Shown: one piece after another, positions 38,029-48,480 of the stretch | How the letters are laid out: every line of letters starts with the position of its first letter | How positions within the stretch are numbered: the stretch's first letter is position 1 | NCBI RefSeq assembly: GCF_900167155.1 | Contig: NZ_FUXU01000004.1 | Span: forward strand, 1-64,000 | Direction of reading: 5' to 3' | DNA length: 64,000 nt | From: Enterovibrio nigricans DSM 22720 | GTDB taxonomy: Bacteria > Pseudomonadota > Gammaproteobacteria > Enterobacterales > Vibrionaceae | Translations under genes and position numbers: made by a program | The notes under the pieces: generated by a model | Told to the model about the DNA's origin: nothing | Seen by the model: only the letters and a program-made list of their open reading frames with translations | The model's database searches: none

Positions 38029-39234
38029 ATGGCCGTACCAAAAACCTCCGATCAACACCGCAAGGCAATTTTCAGTGCTGCCACCTATCAGTTGGACGCG
38101 ACGAAGGCTGCACGAGAATTGGCGAAGCAGCTCGACAATGAAGAGATTGGTTTCGTCCTGTTTTTCTGTTCTTCGGGTTATGATCTAGACGCGCTTGGTA
38201 AAGAAATGCAGCAGGCATTTTCTCATTGTGAGGTTATGGGCTGTACCTCCGCCGGTGAAATCACGGATTCGGGCTACGCCAAAAGCAGTATTTCAGCATT
38301 GGGTTTTTCCCGACGTGACTTTCAGGTCAGCGGTATGCATGTACCGTTGGAAGGTTTTGATCTGCAATCCGCGCAGCTTTGCATTGCGTCATTGATTGAT
38401 ACCTGTCAAAGCAATCAAAAAGCCCCCATCAATTCCGGCACGTTTGTGTTGACCCTCATTGATGGATTGTCCCCCATTGAAGAGCGATTCTTAGTGACCT
38501 TAGACACGGCACTCGGGCGAATTCCGCATTTTGGTGGCTCGGCTGGTGATGACATCAACCTCGCTAACACCCATGTCTACAGTGACGGAACCTTCCATAC
38601 AGAGTCTGCCATTGTGGTGATGTTTAACACCCATTGTCCGTTTGAGGTGTTCACCACACACCATATTGAGAGCCTAGACAGTAAGCTGGTCGTGACGCAC
38701 GCAGACAGCACGGCTCGTCGTGTCTATGAATTTAATGCCGAACCCGCGGCTGCCGTCTATGCGCGTGAAATTGGCATAGACTTAACAGAATTAAGGCCTG
38801 AAATTTACGCATTGCACCCCTTGGCTGCATTGATTGGCGACCAATATTACGTGCGCTCTATTCAAAAAGTGAATGAGGATTTGAGCCTAGATTTCTACTG
38901 CGCAGTGGATGACGGCATTGTGGTAACGGCGATGCGTCCGGGTGATATCTTCGCTGACATGGAAAGTAAACTCGATGCCATTGTGGCCCGCGTCGGCGAG
39001 CCCGAATTGACCTTGGGGTGTGATTGCTTCCTGCGTCGATTGGAGATTGAGCAAAACTTGGCACGAGATAAAGCCCACGCCATCTTTCGTCGCTTCAGAC
39101 TGCTAGGGTTCAACACGTATGGGGAACAACTGAATGGTATTCATATGAATCAGACGCTCACTGGCGTGATGATTGGACACCCTCCCACATCGGACTCATG
39201 GGCGGTACCGTTATTGGATAAAAAAGCGGGATAA
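38029..39234 (+). CDS. FIST-domain sensor protein (NosP-like)
   Basis: A 401-residue cytoplasmic sensor. FIST N (FFCSSGYDLDALGKEMQ, MGCTSAGEITDSG) and FIST C (GCDCFLRRLEIEQN near the end) are clear. NosP of Pseudomonas aeruginosa is a haem-type NO sensor of this family that controls the hybrid kinase NahK encoded next to it, in the same order as here. ATG 38029 (MAVPKTS) is favoured by GGGAGAGG. The stop codon lies in a perfect 13-bp tandem duplication just before the kinase. Confidence 0.85.
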   Translation: MAVPKTSDQHRKAIFSAATYQLDATKAARELAKQLDNEEIGFVLFFCSSGYDLDALGKEMQQAFSHCEVMGCTSAGEITDSGYAKSSISALGFSRRDFQVSGMHVPLEGFDLQSAQLCIASLIDTCQSNQKAPINSGTFVLTLIDGLSPIEERFLVTLDTALGRIPHFGGSAGDDINLANTHVYSDGTFHTESAIVVMFNTHCPFEVFTTHHIESLDSKLVVTHADSTARRVYEFNAEPAAAVYAREIGIDLTELRPEIYALHPLAALIGDQYYVRSIQKVNEDLSLDFYCAVDDGIVVTAMRPGDIFADMESKLDAIVARVGEPELTLGCDCFLRRLEIEQNLARDKAHAIFRRFRLLGFNTYGEQLNGIHMNQTLTGVMIGHPPTSDSWAVPLLDKKAG

Positions 39235-39242
39235 AAAAGCGG
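39217..39242 (+). repeat. tandem duplication at the nosP/nahK boundary
   Basis: GATAAAAAAGCGG occurs twice head to tail. The first copy ends the FIST gene's last codons and its TAA stop is formed by the junction; the second copy separates it from the kinase start. Without the duplication the FIST gene would end in TGA. Confidence 0.8.
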
Positions 39243-39248
39243 GATGAA

Positions 39249-41885
39249 TTGACGAATAAAGACAAGGATCTGGAAGCACAAATTGCCGTACTCAAGGCAG
39301 AGAACGAACGTCAAAAAAAAATGATTGATGCATTAGTACATCGTGTCGAGCAAGGCAGTAGTACGCAAGTGGATGCGTGGGGGGCATTCCAGCATTCTGT
39401 CGTTCTTGCCGATCAAGTGCGCGACAAAACCGAAGAGCTGAATCATGCACTCCAGTCAATTGAATCGACCAACCGTCAATTATCCCTCGCCAAATCCCAG
39501 GCAGAGCAAGCGCATCAACGGTTTATTGATGCCATTGAGTCAATTTCAGATGGCTTTGCACTCTACGGCCCCGACCGTGAACTGGTGTATTCAAACAGCC
39601 GCTTTCAACGCTATTGGCAGGACAATGTCGTCTCGCTCAATACCTCATCGCTGACACCGGAAAAAATCCGAAAGCTGGCCAAAGAACACGGATTGATTGT
39701 TCAAGAAATGGAGGGGCGACGAAACGGCCAGACCATCAAGCTGCAAGGCAATCGTTGGTTGCAGGTCAAAGAGCGGGAAACCAGTGACGGGGGATTGGTG
39801 ATGCTGTATTCCGACATCACCCAGCTCAAATTGGCAGAAACCGCGCGCTTTGAAGCGGCTATGGCGGAAAAAAGCCGCCTGCTTCAAGCGATGGTGGATA
39901 ACCTTTCTCAAGGTGTTCTGATGGTGAGCAAAGAAGGGGCCGTTCAAGTGTTTAATCAGCGCTTTCTCGCCATGTCGGGCTTTACGCAAGAGCAAATGAG
40001 CGGGGCAAACATAGACGCCCTCATGGCAGACTCACCTCTTACGCTCTGGCGAATTGGCCGAGGGGGCAAGTTTCCACCTGAAGGTGTTCGGGTGCAAACA
40101 CTGTCGGATGGGCGTGTTATCGAAGTGCGCAGCCACGCCATGGACAATGCGGATTACGTTAATACTTACACGGATATCACCCAGCGCTATCTGGATGCCA
40201 AAGAGCTTCGCGAGACGGAGCAGTGGTTGCGCCTTATTACGGATAACGTACCCGCATTGATTGCCTACGTCGGTGACGATCTTCATTATCAATTTACCAA
40301 TCGCGCCTATGACCAATGGTATGGCTTTCCTCGTGGCGAGCTGGTTGGTAAGCACATCTCTTTTTCTCGCAGTGAATCCAAGTTTGCCGCCTTGAAACCT
40401 TATGTGGACAGGGCGCTTTCGGGTGAGTCGGTGGTGTTTGAAATCGAGGAAATCGATGCCAACGGTCAGCCACGGTACGTTGTGAAAAGCTATGTACCCA
40501 ACCAATCACCGACGGGAAAGATTTCCGGTTTGTTCGTGCTGAATTGGGACATCACTGAACGTAGACAAAATGCCGATGAACTGGAACGCGCCTATCAGAC
40601 GTTGGAATTGCGTGTGCAAGAACGGACAGCACAATTGCAGGCGTTGAATGATCAATTAAAAGACGAAGTCGAAGAGCGTCGTATCGTCCAAGAGCGGCTA
40701 TTGGAAACCAAGCAGGAGGCAGAACGTGCGAACTTGTCGAAAACCAAGTTTTTGGCAACGATCAGTCACGACCTTCTGCAACCGCTGAATGCCGCGCAGC
40801 TGTATCTTGGGTCTTTGCTAAGCCACCGAATGTCGCCGTCCGCGAGAAAGCTGGTTACGTCGCTTTCGCACTCCTTGGAGGACGTTGAATCCCTTATTAC
40901 GACCTTGGTTGAAATTTCCAAGTTGGACGCGGGTGTCGTCAGAGCCGACAAGCAGTCGTTTCCTATCAGAGAGCTGCTCGACAATATCGCCGATGACTTT
41001 ATTCATGCCGCCGAAGGTAGCCGCGTCGATGTGCGGTATGTAGCGAGTTCTGCGTATGTGTACACCGACTCCCAGTTGTTGGCACGTATCGTTAGAAATC
41101 TGATGACGAATGCACTGCGTTATACCCATTCAGGCAAAATTTTATTGGGTTGTCGTCGTTGTGCTGACGGTATCCGTGTTGATGTGTTGGATACAGGGGT
41201 CGGTATTCCAGAGGACAAGAAAAAAGAAATATTCCAAGAGTTTAAAAGACTGACGAATGAGCATGACCATCACCACACCCAATTAGGTTTAGGGTTAGCC
41301 ATCGTTGATAAAATTGCCACCGTGCTGGGGCATACCGTTTGGGTGGATTCTGTGCCAGACATAGGCTCGCGTTTTTCCGTGCTGGTGCCTTACGGTAACC
41401 GTGAAACCACCGCCTCTCCGAGTGTCGAGGCATTGGTGTCTGATGGCGGGGTGATGCTGCAAGGTGCGCGTGCTTGGGTGGTGGATAATGACCACAATAT
41501 TTGCCATGCGATGGAAGAACTTCTCAAGCGTTGGGGATGTGAAGTGACGGCAGCGGCCTCCTTGCAAGAGCTACAAATAGGACAGGATACGGTTAAAGAC
41601 CCCGTTGAGCTTCTGATTGTTGATTATCATCTGGACACCGAGTTGACGGGGCTCACCTTGGCCCAGATGTTAAATGCACAGCGGATGCGACCCGTACCAA
41701 CGGTCATTGTTACCGCAAATCGCAGCGAGGAATTGCAGTATCAAGCGCGAGAGCTTGGCTATATGGTGCTGCATAAGCCTGTTTCACCCATGCGTCTTAA
41801 AATGACGCTCATTCACATGTTAAGTGGCGATCATCACGACGGTGAATTGCCAAGAGTCGTCGCGGGCTCGTCTCACAATCGATAA
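39249..41885 (+). CDS. PAS-containing hybrid histidine kinase (NahK/ErcS'-like)
   Basis: An 878-residue hybrid kinase with an N-terminal coiled coil, three PAS regions (about residues 95-200, 215-310 and 325-440), and a second coiled coil. The phosphoacceptor His is in FLATISHDLLQPLNA, the ATPase boxes include NLMTNALRYTHSG and VLDTGVGIPEDK, and a C-terminal receiver has the Asp in LLIVDYHLD. The first codon is TTG at 39249, since no ATG is near and GCGGGA lies upstream. It would pair with the FIST protein as NO-responsive kinase, and probably phosphorylates the response regulator at 37052 or a histidine phosphotransfer protein elsewhere. Intact. Confidence 0.86.
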   Translation: MTNKDKDLEAQIAVLKAENERQKKMIDALVHRVEQGSSTQVDAWGAFQHSVVLADQVRDKTEELNHALQSIESTNRQLSLAKSQAEQAHQRFIDAIESISDGFALYGPDRELVYSNSRFQRYWQDNVVSLNTSSLTPEKIRKLAKEHGLIVQEMEGRRNGQTIKLQGNRWLQVKERETSDGGLVMLYSDITQLKLAETARFEAAMAEKSRLLQAMVDNLSQGVLMVSKEGAVQVFNQRFLAMSGFTQEQMSGANIDALMADSPLTLWRIGRGGKFPPEGVRVQTLSDGRVIEVRSHAMDNADYVNTYTDITQRYLDAKELRETEQWLRLITDNVPALIAYVGDDLHYQFTNRAYDQWYGFPRGELVGKHISFSRSESKFAALKPYVDRALSGESVVFEIEEIDANGQPRYVVKSYVPNQSPTGKISGLFVLNWDITERRQNADELERAYQTLELRVQERTAQLQALNDQLKDEVEERRIVQERLLETKQEAERANLSKTKFLATISHDLLQPLNAAQLYLGSLLSHRMSPSARKLVTSLSHSLEDVESLITTLVEISKLDAGVVRADKQSFPIRELLDNIADDFIHAAEGSRVDVRYVASSAYVYTDSQLLARIVRNLMTNALRYTHSGKILLGCRRCADGIRVDVLDTGVGIPEDKKKEIFQEFKRLTNEHDHHHTQLGLGLAIVDKIATVLGHTVWVDSVPDIGSRFSVLVPYGNRETTASPSVEALVSDGGVMLQGARAWVVDNDHNICHAMEELLKRWGCEVTAAASLQELQIGQDTVKDPVELLIVDYHLDTELTGLTLAQMLNAQRMRPVPTVIVTANRSEELQYQARELGYMVLHKPVSPMRLKMTLIHMLSGDHHDGELPRVVAGSSHNR

Positions 41886-41987
41886 CGAGTGAAATGGCAC
41901 ATCAGTAGCGTGACGTCTAAGCTTAATCCACATAATTATTAAAACTATTCAGTTTAACTCGTTGATTTTACGAACTAGGATTGAGCA

Positions 41988-42218
41988 ATGACAAAGAATG
42001 AACTGCGCTCGTTGTACACGCAGCAAATGCTGGTGGAAGCGGTTGTGGAGCCATCGTTATCTAGTGATGGCTGGATTGTTGAGTTTCGTCATGCGCGCGG
42101 TGGTTTGGTACCGCTGACCGATGGAAACGGTGTTGAGCAATGCTTCGGTGATGTCGACATGGCCACGGAAAACGCGCTCGACATCGGTTTTCATCAGGTG
42201 CGTATCGTCGACACGTGA
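41988..42218 (+). CDS. small conserved-type hypothetical protein after the kinase gene
   Basis: A 76-residue acidic protein I do not recognise. It begins MTKNELRSLYTQQM and contains GWIVEFRHARGGLVPLTDGN, which looks like a small beta-rich fold. It has no signal peptide or membrane segment. The ATG is preceded by GATTGAGCA, a weak ribosome site. It may be the last gene of the sensor transcript, since it is 102 bases behind the kinase. Confidence 0.6.
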   Translation: MTKNELRSLYTQQMLVEAVVEPSLSSDGWIVEFRHARGGLVPLTDGNGVEQCFGDVDMATENALDIGFHQVRIVDT

Positions 42219-42439
42219 TTGTCTCACTGGGGCAATAGACCTTTTTCAAGCAGTACCTTAGGGCGCTGCTAAACGCCCATCCGTCAATTGCTTGCCGGAT
42301 TTCGAACACTTACCGCTTTCACCCTCTTTTCTATCGGGTTGTTCTAACCCAAGGTTATAAAACATGCGTTTCTATTATTTTTAGTTATTACGCTGAGTGG
42401 CTAATCTATGCTCACGCAATAATAAAGGAATGTCGTGAC

Positions 42440-44263
42440 ATGTTACTCAAGGAACTATCTGCGTTGGCAAGTCCGCTCAACGACCAGCAAATCGGTCAGT
42501 TGCAGCAAGCAGTGGCAGAGTTGTCGCCACAACAGCTGGCGTGGATCAGCGGTTATTTTTGGGGACTTAGCCAAACGCCTTCAGCTGCTGGCAGCACCCC
42601 TCAACCATTGGCACAAGCTGTGGCTACGGCTGCCAAGCCAGCAGGCAAGCTGACCATCATTTATGCCTCGCAAACCGGCAACGCGAAAGGTGTGGCGGAA
42701 ACACTGGAAGCCAAAGCAAAGGCTGACGGCGTAGCGGTTTCTTTGTACTCGGCGGATGATTACAAGCCGCGCGATCTGGCGAAGGAAACGCACGTTATCA
42801 TCGTGGCCTCGACCAACGGTGAGGGCGAGCCGCCTGACAATGCCATTTCTTTGCATGAATTCCTGCAATCAAAAAAAGCACCGAAGCTCGACAAACTGCA
42901 ATACGCGGTTATTGGCTTGGGTGATTCAAGCTACGAGTTTTTCTGCCAAACGGGTAAAGATTTTGACGCTTTCCTGTCGAAGCAAGGCGCGAAAGCAATA
43001 CTACCGCGCGTTGATTGTGACGTGGATTATGATGCGGACGCAGAAAGCTGGAGCGTGGATGTTCTGAGCAAAGTAAAAGAAACCCTCGGCGGTGGTGCTG
43101 ACGAAGTGGTTGTTCCTTTGCATGCAGCAACGTCAGCGGGGGCGGCTTCGGCTTACAACAAACAAAACCCGTATGCCGCTGAGCTTGTCACCAACCAGAA
43201 AATCACAGGACGTGATTCTGGCAAGGATGTTCGCCACATTGAAATCGACTTGGGTGAATCGGGTCTGACTTACCAACCGGGTGATGCGCTGGGCGTTTAC
43301 TACACCAACAGCCCTGAACTTGCGGATGAAATTCTGCTGAAAGTCGGTCTGACTGGTGACGAAACGGTAGAAGTAGCCGGCGAGTCTCTGTCGCTGCGCC
43401 AGGCGCTTATCGAAAAATTTGAAATCACTGCTTCAAATCCACAGCAGGTGACGGCGATAGCTGAACTGTCAGGCAGTAAGAAACTGCAAAAGCTGGCTGA
43501 AGACAAAGATAAGCTACGCCAGTATGCGAACAACACCCAAGTGGTGGATGTGCTGGGCGAGAAGAAAACCACGCTGACTGCGGAGCAATTGGCGGGGCTA
43601 TTGCGCAAGTTGACACCACGTTTGTACTCGATTGCATCGAGCCAAGAAGACGTGGGTGAAGAGGTGCACCTGACCGTGGGACTGGTGGAGTTCCAACACG
43701 GTGAAAATACCCGATTGGGTGGTGCATCGAGCTTCCTTTCACAGCGCGCAGAGGATGCAGAGTCTGTGAAAGTATTCATTGAACACAACAACAACTTCAA
43801 ACTGCCAGCAGACGACAATACGCCAGTGATCATGGTAGGGCCGGGTACAGGTATCGCGCCATTCCGCGCTTTCATGCAAGAGCGAGATGCTCGTGGAGCC
43901 GACGGTAAGAACTGGTTGTTCTTTGGTGACCGTACATTTACCCAAGATTTCCTCTACCAAGTTGAATGGCAGAAATTCTTAAAAGACGATTTATTGACCA
44001 AAATCGACCTTGCCTTTAGCCGTGATCAAGCTGAGAAGGTGTATGTTCAGCATAAGATTGTTGAGCAAGGCAAAGACGTATGGCAATGGCTGCAAGACGG
44101 GGCGTACCTCTACATCTGTGGAGATGCAACCTACATGGCCAAAGATGTGCATGAAGCATTGATTACTGTCGCCCAGGAACACGGCGGCAAGAGCCGAGAA
44201 GACGCAGAAAGCTATTTGAATGAACTGCGTAAGGCGAAGCGCTATCAAAAGGATGTGTATTAA
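42440..44263 (+). CDS. cysJ: sulfite reductase (NADPH) flavoprotein, alpha subunit
   Basis: Passes electrons from NADPH through FAD and FMN to the haemoprotein CysI in the reduction of sulfite to sulfide. The 607 residues contain a flavodoxin domain ([19 protein letters not shown] at about residue 72), a FAD domain ([11 protein letters not shown]) and an NADPH domain ([14 protein letters not shown]). Its stop overlaps the cysI start by one base. The gene opens the cysJIH operon. Intact. Confidence 0.96.
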   Translation: MLLKELSALASPLNDQQIGQLQQAVAELSPQQLAWISGYFWGLSQTPSAAGSTPQPLAQAVATAAKPAGKLTIIYASQTGNAKGVAETLEAKAKADGVAVSLYSADDYKPRDLAKETHVIIVASTNGEGEPPDNAISLHEFLQSKKAPKLDKLQYAVIGLGDSSYEFFCQTGKDFDAFLSKQGAKAILPRVDCDVDYDADAESWSVDVLSKVKETLGGGADEVVVPLHAATSAGAASAYNKQNPYAAELVTNQKITGRDSGKDVRHIEIDLGESGLTYQPGDALGVYYTNSPELADEILLKVGLTGDETVEVAGESLSLRQALIEKFEITASNPQQVTAIAELSGSKKLQKLAEDKDKLRQYANNTQVVDVLGEKKTTLTAEQLAGLLRKLTPRLYSIASSQEDVGEEVHLTVGLVEFQHGENTRLGGASSFLSQRAEDAESVKVFIEHNNNFKLPADDNTPVIMVGPGTGIAPFRAFMQERDARGADGKNWLFFGDRTFTQDFLYQVEWQKFLKDDLLTKIDLAFSRDQAEKVYVQHKIVEQGKDVWQWLQDGAYLYICGDATYMAKDVHEALITVAQEHGGKSREDAESYLNELRKAKRYQKDVY

Positions 44264-45981
44264 TGAGTGACAAGCAAGTCGTGTTGGGCGAAGAGTTGGG
44301 CCCGTTGGCCGATAACGAGCGCCTGAAAAGAGAAAGCAATTTCCTGCGCGGTACGATTGAGCAAGATCTTCAAGACCGTGTCACGGGTGGATTTACAGCA
44401 GATAACTTCCAGCTGATCCGTTTCCACGGCATGTACCAGCAAGATGACCGCGATATTCGTGCTGAGCGCCAAAAGCAAAAGCTTGAGCCGCTGCAAAATG
44501 TCATGCTGCGTGCTCGTATGCCGGGCGGCATCATTACGCCGAAGCAGTGGCTGGCGATTGATGCGTTTGCGACTGAACACACCATGTACGGCAGCATTCG
44601 TCTGACGACGCGCCAAACGTTCCAGTTTCACGGTGTGCTGAAACCCAACATTAAGCTGATGCACCAGACGCTGAACAAAATCGGCATCGACTCGATTGCA
44701 ACAGCGGGTGACGTGAACCGTAACGTGCTGTGTACCACGAACCCTGTTGAATCAGAGCTTCACCAAGAAGCGTATGAGTGGGCGAAGAAAATCAGTGAGC
44801 ACCTGTTACCCAAAACACGTGCTTACGCGGAAATTTGGTTAGACGGTGAGAAGGTAGAAGGTCACCAAGACGAAGAGCCGATTCTGGGCTCAAACTACTT
44901 GCCACGTAAATTTAAAACCACGGTGGTGATCCCGCCGCAAAATGATGTTGATGTTCACGCGAACGACTTGAACTTTGTGGCGATTGCCGACAACGGCAAG
45001 CTGGTTGGCTTTAACGTACTCGTTGGCGGTGGCCTTGCTATGACGCACGGTGATACGGCGACCTATCCACGTAAAGCCGATGACTTAGGCTTTGTCGCGT
45101 TAGACAAAACCTTAGATGTCGCTGCGGCTGTGGTGACGACCCAGCGCGATTGGGGTAACCGTTCGAACCGTAAAAATGCCAAAACCAAGTACACGCTGGA
45201 TCGTGTCGGGACTGACGTATTTAAAGCCGAAGTCGAAAAACGTGCGGGCATTACGTTTGAAGCCGTCCGCCCTTATGAGTTCACGGACCGTGGCGATCGC
45301 ATCGGTTGGGTTGAAGGCATTGATGGTAAGCACCATTTGGCGCTGTTTATCGAAAACGGTCGCCTGTTGGACTACCCAGGTAAACCGTTGAAAACTGGCG
45401 TGGCTGAGATTGCGAAAATCCACAAAGGTGATTTCCGTATGACAGCGAACCAAAACCTGATCGTGGCTGGTGTGTCGAAATCCAACAAAGCCAAGATCGA
45501 GAAAATTGCACGTGCACACGGCCTGATTGATGACGGTGTCAGTGAGCAGCGTAAGAATTCCATGGCATGTGTGGCCTTTCCAACCTGTCCGCTGGCGATG
45601 GCAGAAGCTGAACGTTTCTTGCCGCAATTTGTGACAGACGTGGAAGAGATCTTAGAAAAACACGATTTGGAAGATGAGCACATTATTCTGCGTGTGACGG
45701 GGTGTCCGAACGGTTGTGGCCGTGCCATGTTGGCGGAAATTGGTTTGGTGGGTAAAGCGCCGGGTCGTTACAACCTACACCTTGGCGGTAACCGAGAAGG
45801 CACTCGCGTACCGAAAATGTACAAAGAGAACATCACTGACGCACAGATTTTAGAAGAGATCGACACACTGGTTGGTCGCTGGTCAAGCGAACGAAACGAG
45901 GGTGAAGGATTCGGTGATTTTGTTATCCGCGCCGGTATTATCGCGGAAGTGAAAGTCTCTAAGAGGGATTTCTATGCCTAA
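44263..45981 (+). CDS. cysI: sulfite reductase haemoprotein, beta subunit
   Basis: The catalytic subunit carrying sirohaem and a 4Fe-4S cluster. The 572 residues include the cluster cysteines in [15 protein letters not shown] and in [10 protein letters not shown], and a substrate-binding arginine region ([14 protein letters not shown]-like: [14 protein letters not shown]). The ATG overlaps the last base of cysJ. Its sirohaem comes from the CysG gene 14 kb downstream. Intact. Confidence 0.96.
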   Translation: MSDKQVVLGEELGPLADNERLKRESNFLRGTIEQDLQDRVTGGFTADNFQLIRFHGMYQQDDRDIRAERQKQKLEPLQNVMLRARMPGGIITPKQWLAIDAFATEHTMYGSIRLTTRQTFQFHGVLKPNIKLMHQTLNKIGIDSIATAGDVNRNVLCTTNPVESELHQEAYEWAKKISEHLLPKTRAYAEIWLDGEKVEGHQDEEPILGSNYLPRKFKTTVVIPPQNDVDVHANDLNFVAIADNGKLVGFNVLVGGGLAMTHGDTATYPRKADDLGFVALDKTLDVAAAVVTTQRDWGNRSNRKNAKTKYTLDRVGTDVFKAEVEKRAGITFEAVRPYEFTDRGDRIGWVEGIDGKHHLALFIENGRLLDYPGKPLKTGVAEIAKIHKGDFRMTANQNLIVAGVSKSNKAKIEKIARAHGLIDDGVSEQRKNSMACVAFPTCPLAMAEAERFLPQFVTDVEEILEKHDLEDEHIILRVTGCPNGCGRAMLAEIGLVGKAPGRYNLHLGGNREGTRVPKMYKENITDAQILEEIDTLVGRWSSERNEGEGFGDFVIRAGIIAEVKVSKRDFYA

Positions 45982-46735
45982 ATTTCAACTGTCCGATCTG
46001 CTGGGCCGTACCAAGGCCGGGCAAATAATAGAACTGGCACCCATTAATGCTGAGCTCGAAAGCATGTCAGCGCAGGAGCGGGTTCGCTGGGCGTTGGAAA
46101 ATCTGCAGGGCGAATTCGCCCTGTCATCAAGCTTTGGTATTCAGGCCGCGGTGATGCTGCACCTTGTCACGCAAGAGAAACCTGATACCCCAGTGATCCT
46201 GACTGACACGGGTTACTTGTTCCCTGAAACGTATCAGTTCATTGATGAGCTGACGAACACCTTATCTTTGGACTTACGCGTCTATCGTGCCGCTCAAAGC
46301 TCCGCGTGGCAGGAAGCACAGCACGGTAAGCTGTGGGAGCAAGGCGTGGAAGGCATTGAGCGTTACAACCGTTTAAACAAGGTTGAACCGATGCGTCGTG
46401 CTTTGGATGAGCTCAATGTGGGAACGTGGTTCTCAGGCCTCCGTCGTGATCAATCGAGTTCGCGTCAAACGCTGCCGATTTTAGGCATTCAAAATGGTGT
46501 GTTTAAGTTTTTGCCTGTTATCGACTGGACGAACAAAGATGTGCATTACTACCTGAAAGAGCATGATTTGCCGTATCACCCACTTTGGGACCAAGGTTAT
46601 GTGTCTGTAGGGGACGTGCACACGACCCGGAAGCTGGAAGAAGGCATGAGCGAAGAAGAGACCCGTTTCTTTGGTCTAAAACGAGAATGTGGTCTTCATG
46701 AAGACGATGTTAGCGGTGATGGTGAAGGGATTTAA
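45974..46735 (+). CDS. cysH: phosphoadenosine phosphosulfate reductase
   Basis: Thioredoxin-dependent reduction of PAPS to sulfite. The 253 residues overlap cysI by eight bases. The PP-loop-like [15 protein letters not shown], the [12 protein letters not shown] segment and the catalytic ECGLHEDD near the C-terminus are present. It lacks the extra cysteine pairs of the APS-reductase type, so PAPS is the substrate. Intact. Confidence 0.95.
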   Translation: MPKFQLSDLLGRTKAGQIIELAPINAELESMSAQERVRWALENLQGEFALSSSFGIQAAVMLHLVTQEKPDTPVILTDTGYLFPETYQFIDELTNTLSLDLRVYRAAQSSAWQEAQHGKLWEQGVEGIERYNRLNKVEPMRRALDELNVGTWFSGLRRDQSSSRQTLPILGIQNGVFKFLPVIDWTNKDVHYYLKEHDLPYHPLWDQGYVSVGDVHTTRKLEEGMSEEETRFFGLKRECGLHEDDVSGDGEGI

Positions 46736-46751
46736 TCGCTATCCGCAATCG

Positions 46752-46782
46752 AAAAAGTGACGCTAAAAGCGTCACTTTTTTT
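46752..46782. terminator. bidirectional terminator between cysJIH and the second quinoprotein operon
   Basis: AAAAAGTGACGC, TAAAA loop, GCGTCACTTTTT with extra T residues. It terminates cysH (plus) and the minus-strand operon that ends at 46798. Confidence 0.9.
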
Positions 46783-46797
46783 ATGCCCAGACTTCAC

Positions 46798-46959
46798 TCA
46801 ATATTCGCGAAATGTTCGATCCACATCCTCAAAGCATTGGTGCCGCTCTTTGGTGTTTCGGATTTTGTAGCATTCATCTTCAGCCATGTTCCTTCCTGCA
46901 TCAGCGGTGCAGGCGGAAAGTAAAAACACAGTGGTGAAGGTGATCAATAAACGCTTCAT
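46798..46959 (-). CDS. small putative lipoprotein
   Basis: A 53-residue open frame. It begins MKRLLITFTTVFLLSACTAD, a clean type II signal peptide with the lipobox LSAC (Cys17). The mature part is short and charged, with two more cysteines (DECYKIRN, HQCFEDVDRTF). Such CYxxx...QCF pairs could form a disulfide. It is the last gene of the minus-strand quinoprotein operon, 84 bases after the DUF2380-like gene. The ribosome site is weak. I do not recognise a family. Confidence 0.65.
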   Translation of the reverse strand: MKRLLITFTTVFLLSACTADAGRNMAEDECYKIRNTKERHQCFEDVDRTFREY

Positions 46960-47043
46960 AGGATAGGATTCATGGCAAATTCAGCCAACAGTCTATGCGT
47001 TCTGCAACCTTTCTCTCAAGTAGCAATGGCGAGACAACGCTTC

Positions 47044-47550
47044 TTATTGTTTAAACGTCGCGATTTGCTGGGTAATTTGCTCGGCGAGTTTATTGACGCC
47101 TCGCTGATTTAATTTGGCTTGCTGACCTTTTATTTCGACAATGCGTTTGGGTAAGGCTGTGCCTGAGGGAACATGAACAACGTACGCAATGAGATACGCA
47201 AAGAGAAAGCTGGGTTTGTGTAGTCGCGTGACCACAATCCAATCCGCCTGGTGCGCATTACCCAAATCAGCAGCGACTGAGGGATGTTGAATCAAGTAGC
47301 CGACGCCTTGATTGGCAGAGTGATAAGCCGATTGGGAGACTGGGATGAGGGTGAATGACGAGGACAACGCTTCGCTAAGCAGTGGGGCTAGGGACGCGGT
47401 ACGTTTGATTTCACTCTGATTGTCTTCTGTATACGTAAGGTCATTCAATTCGAAGTCGAGTACCACGATGCTGCTGGGCGGACGTGCTACAACATCCAGC
47501 GACAGCAAAATGAACGCAAACAAAAAGTGACGTTGGTAACGTTGCAACAT
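47044..47550 (-). CDS. DUF2380-type periplasmic protein
   Basis: A 168-residue protein with a signal peptide at about residues 1-22 (MLQRYQRHFLFAFILLSLDV, ending VVA). The core SIVVLDFELNDLTY and the later DWIVVTRLHKPSFLFAYL match the pattern of DUF2380 proteins commonly found beside methanol or PQQ dehydrogenases. No function is established. It lies 51 bases after the solute-binding gene, on the same strand. Intact. Confidence 0.72.
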   Translation of the reverse strand: MLQRYQRHFLFAFILLSLDVVARPPSSIVVLDFELNDLTYTEDNQSEIKRTASLAPLLSEALSSSFTLIPVSQSAYHSANQGVGYLIQHPSVAADLGNAHQADWIVVTRLHKPSFLFAYLIAYVVHVPSGTALPKRIVEIKGQQAKLNQRGVNKLAEQITQQIATFKQ

Positions 47551-47601
47551 CGCTTTGTCCTACGTTATACGTAAACGGCACCTTTCGGTGCCGCTGTTTG
47601 A

Positions 47602-48471
47602 TTAATCATCGTCATCATCTTTTCGAGGCTTGGATGATGCCTCTACCACGGGCACTCCGTAGTCTTCGAGTATCATGGCGATTTGCGGGGCATTTGCATC
47701 CATGGCCATTTCTACTGTCTGTTTCCAAGGACGTTCACCGTAACGCACGCCCATAGAAATGGCGAAGTCAAACACCTTACTGCCTTCTGAAGTCATGGGA
47801 ATAACGGTTAAATCGGACTGAGGTTTAGCGAAATAACCAGCGATGGGGCCCCATATGAGTAAGACATCAAATTCACCGTCTGATACGCGTTTGACCATTT
47901 TTCCTGGGTAGTCTTCAGGGTCGCCGTTCATTATCCGAAAAAAAGAGGTGTTGTCCTTAAACCCGTTATCTCTAAGCCAAGATACCGCGGGAGAGGGCGT
48001 GAAGGCGGCAACGTTGAGCGATTTTTTGACGTCGTCGGGAAGGTTGGCGAGATCTTGCTGCGTTTTAACGTTCGCTAAGGCGCCATCTTTGCGAATAAGC
48101 AACGAGTAGGCGGAGCGGTAGTAAGGTTTGATGGTGGCGGCGATATCAAATTGTGCGGGCACACCAATGACTAAATCACACGCAAATCGCCCGGTTTCAT
48201 CTGACCAATTCTTCAGTGTGTTTCGAATAAATCCCATGCGTTGCGGGAACCAAACATATTCCACCTCCAGTCCAAAGTAGTCCCCTAACTGTTTGGCAAT
48301 TTTGTTTTCGAACCCCTGTTGCTTGCGATTGGAATAGGGCAGGTTATTTGGGTCTGCGCACACGCGCAGTTTATCCGGAAGCGGGGAGGGGAAGGTTGCT
48401 TCTCCCGCTTGCGCGGTCACGCCGACAAGCAAGAATGTAGCCATCAGGAGTCGAGTAAAAATCTGCATCAT
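47602..48471 (-). CDS. quinoprotein dehydrogenase-associated solute-binding protein (XoxJ-like)
   Basis: A 289-residue periplasmic binding-fold protein. After a signal peptide ending near TAQAG comes LRVCADPNNLPYSNRKQQGF, the usual start of the PQQ-associated SBP family. The C-terminus is an acidic DDDDD tail. It is a paralogue of the 24185 gene. In methylotrophs XoxJ is needed for lanthanide dehydrogenase activity. It lies nine bases downstream of the CSCV protein gene in the second quinoprotein operon. Intact. Confidence 0.85.
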   Translation of the reverse strand: MMQIFTRLLMATFLLVGVTAQAGEATFPSPLPDKLRVCADPNNLPYSNRKQQGFENKIAKQLGDYFGLEVEYVWFPQRMGFIRNTLKNWSDETGRFACDLVIGVPAQFDIAATIKPYYRSAYSLLIRKDGALANVKTQQDLANLPDDVKKSLNVAAFTPSPAVSWLRDNGFKDNTSFFRIMNGDPEDYPGKMVKRVSDGEFDVLLIWGPIAGYFAKPQSDLTVIPMTSEGSKVFDFAISMGVRYGERPWKQTVEMAMDANAPQIAMILEDYGVPVVEASSKPRKDDDDD

Positions 48472-48480
48472 TTTCGGCTC

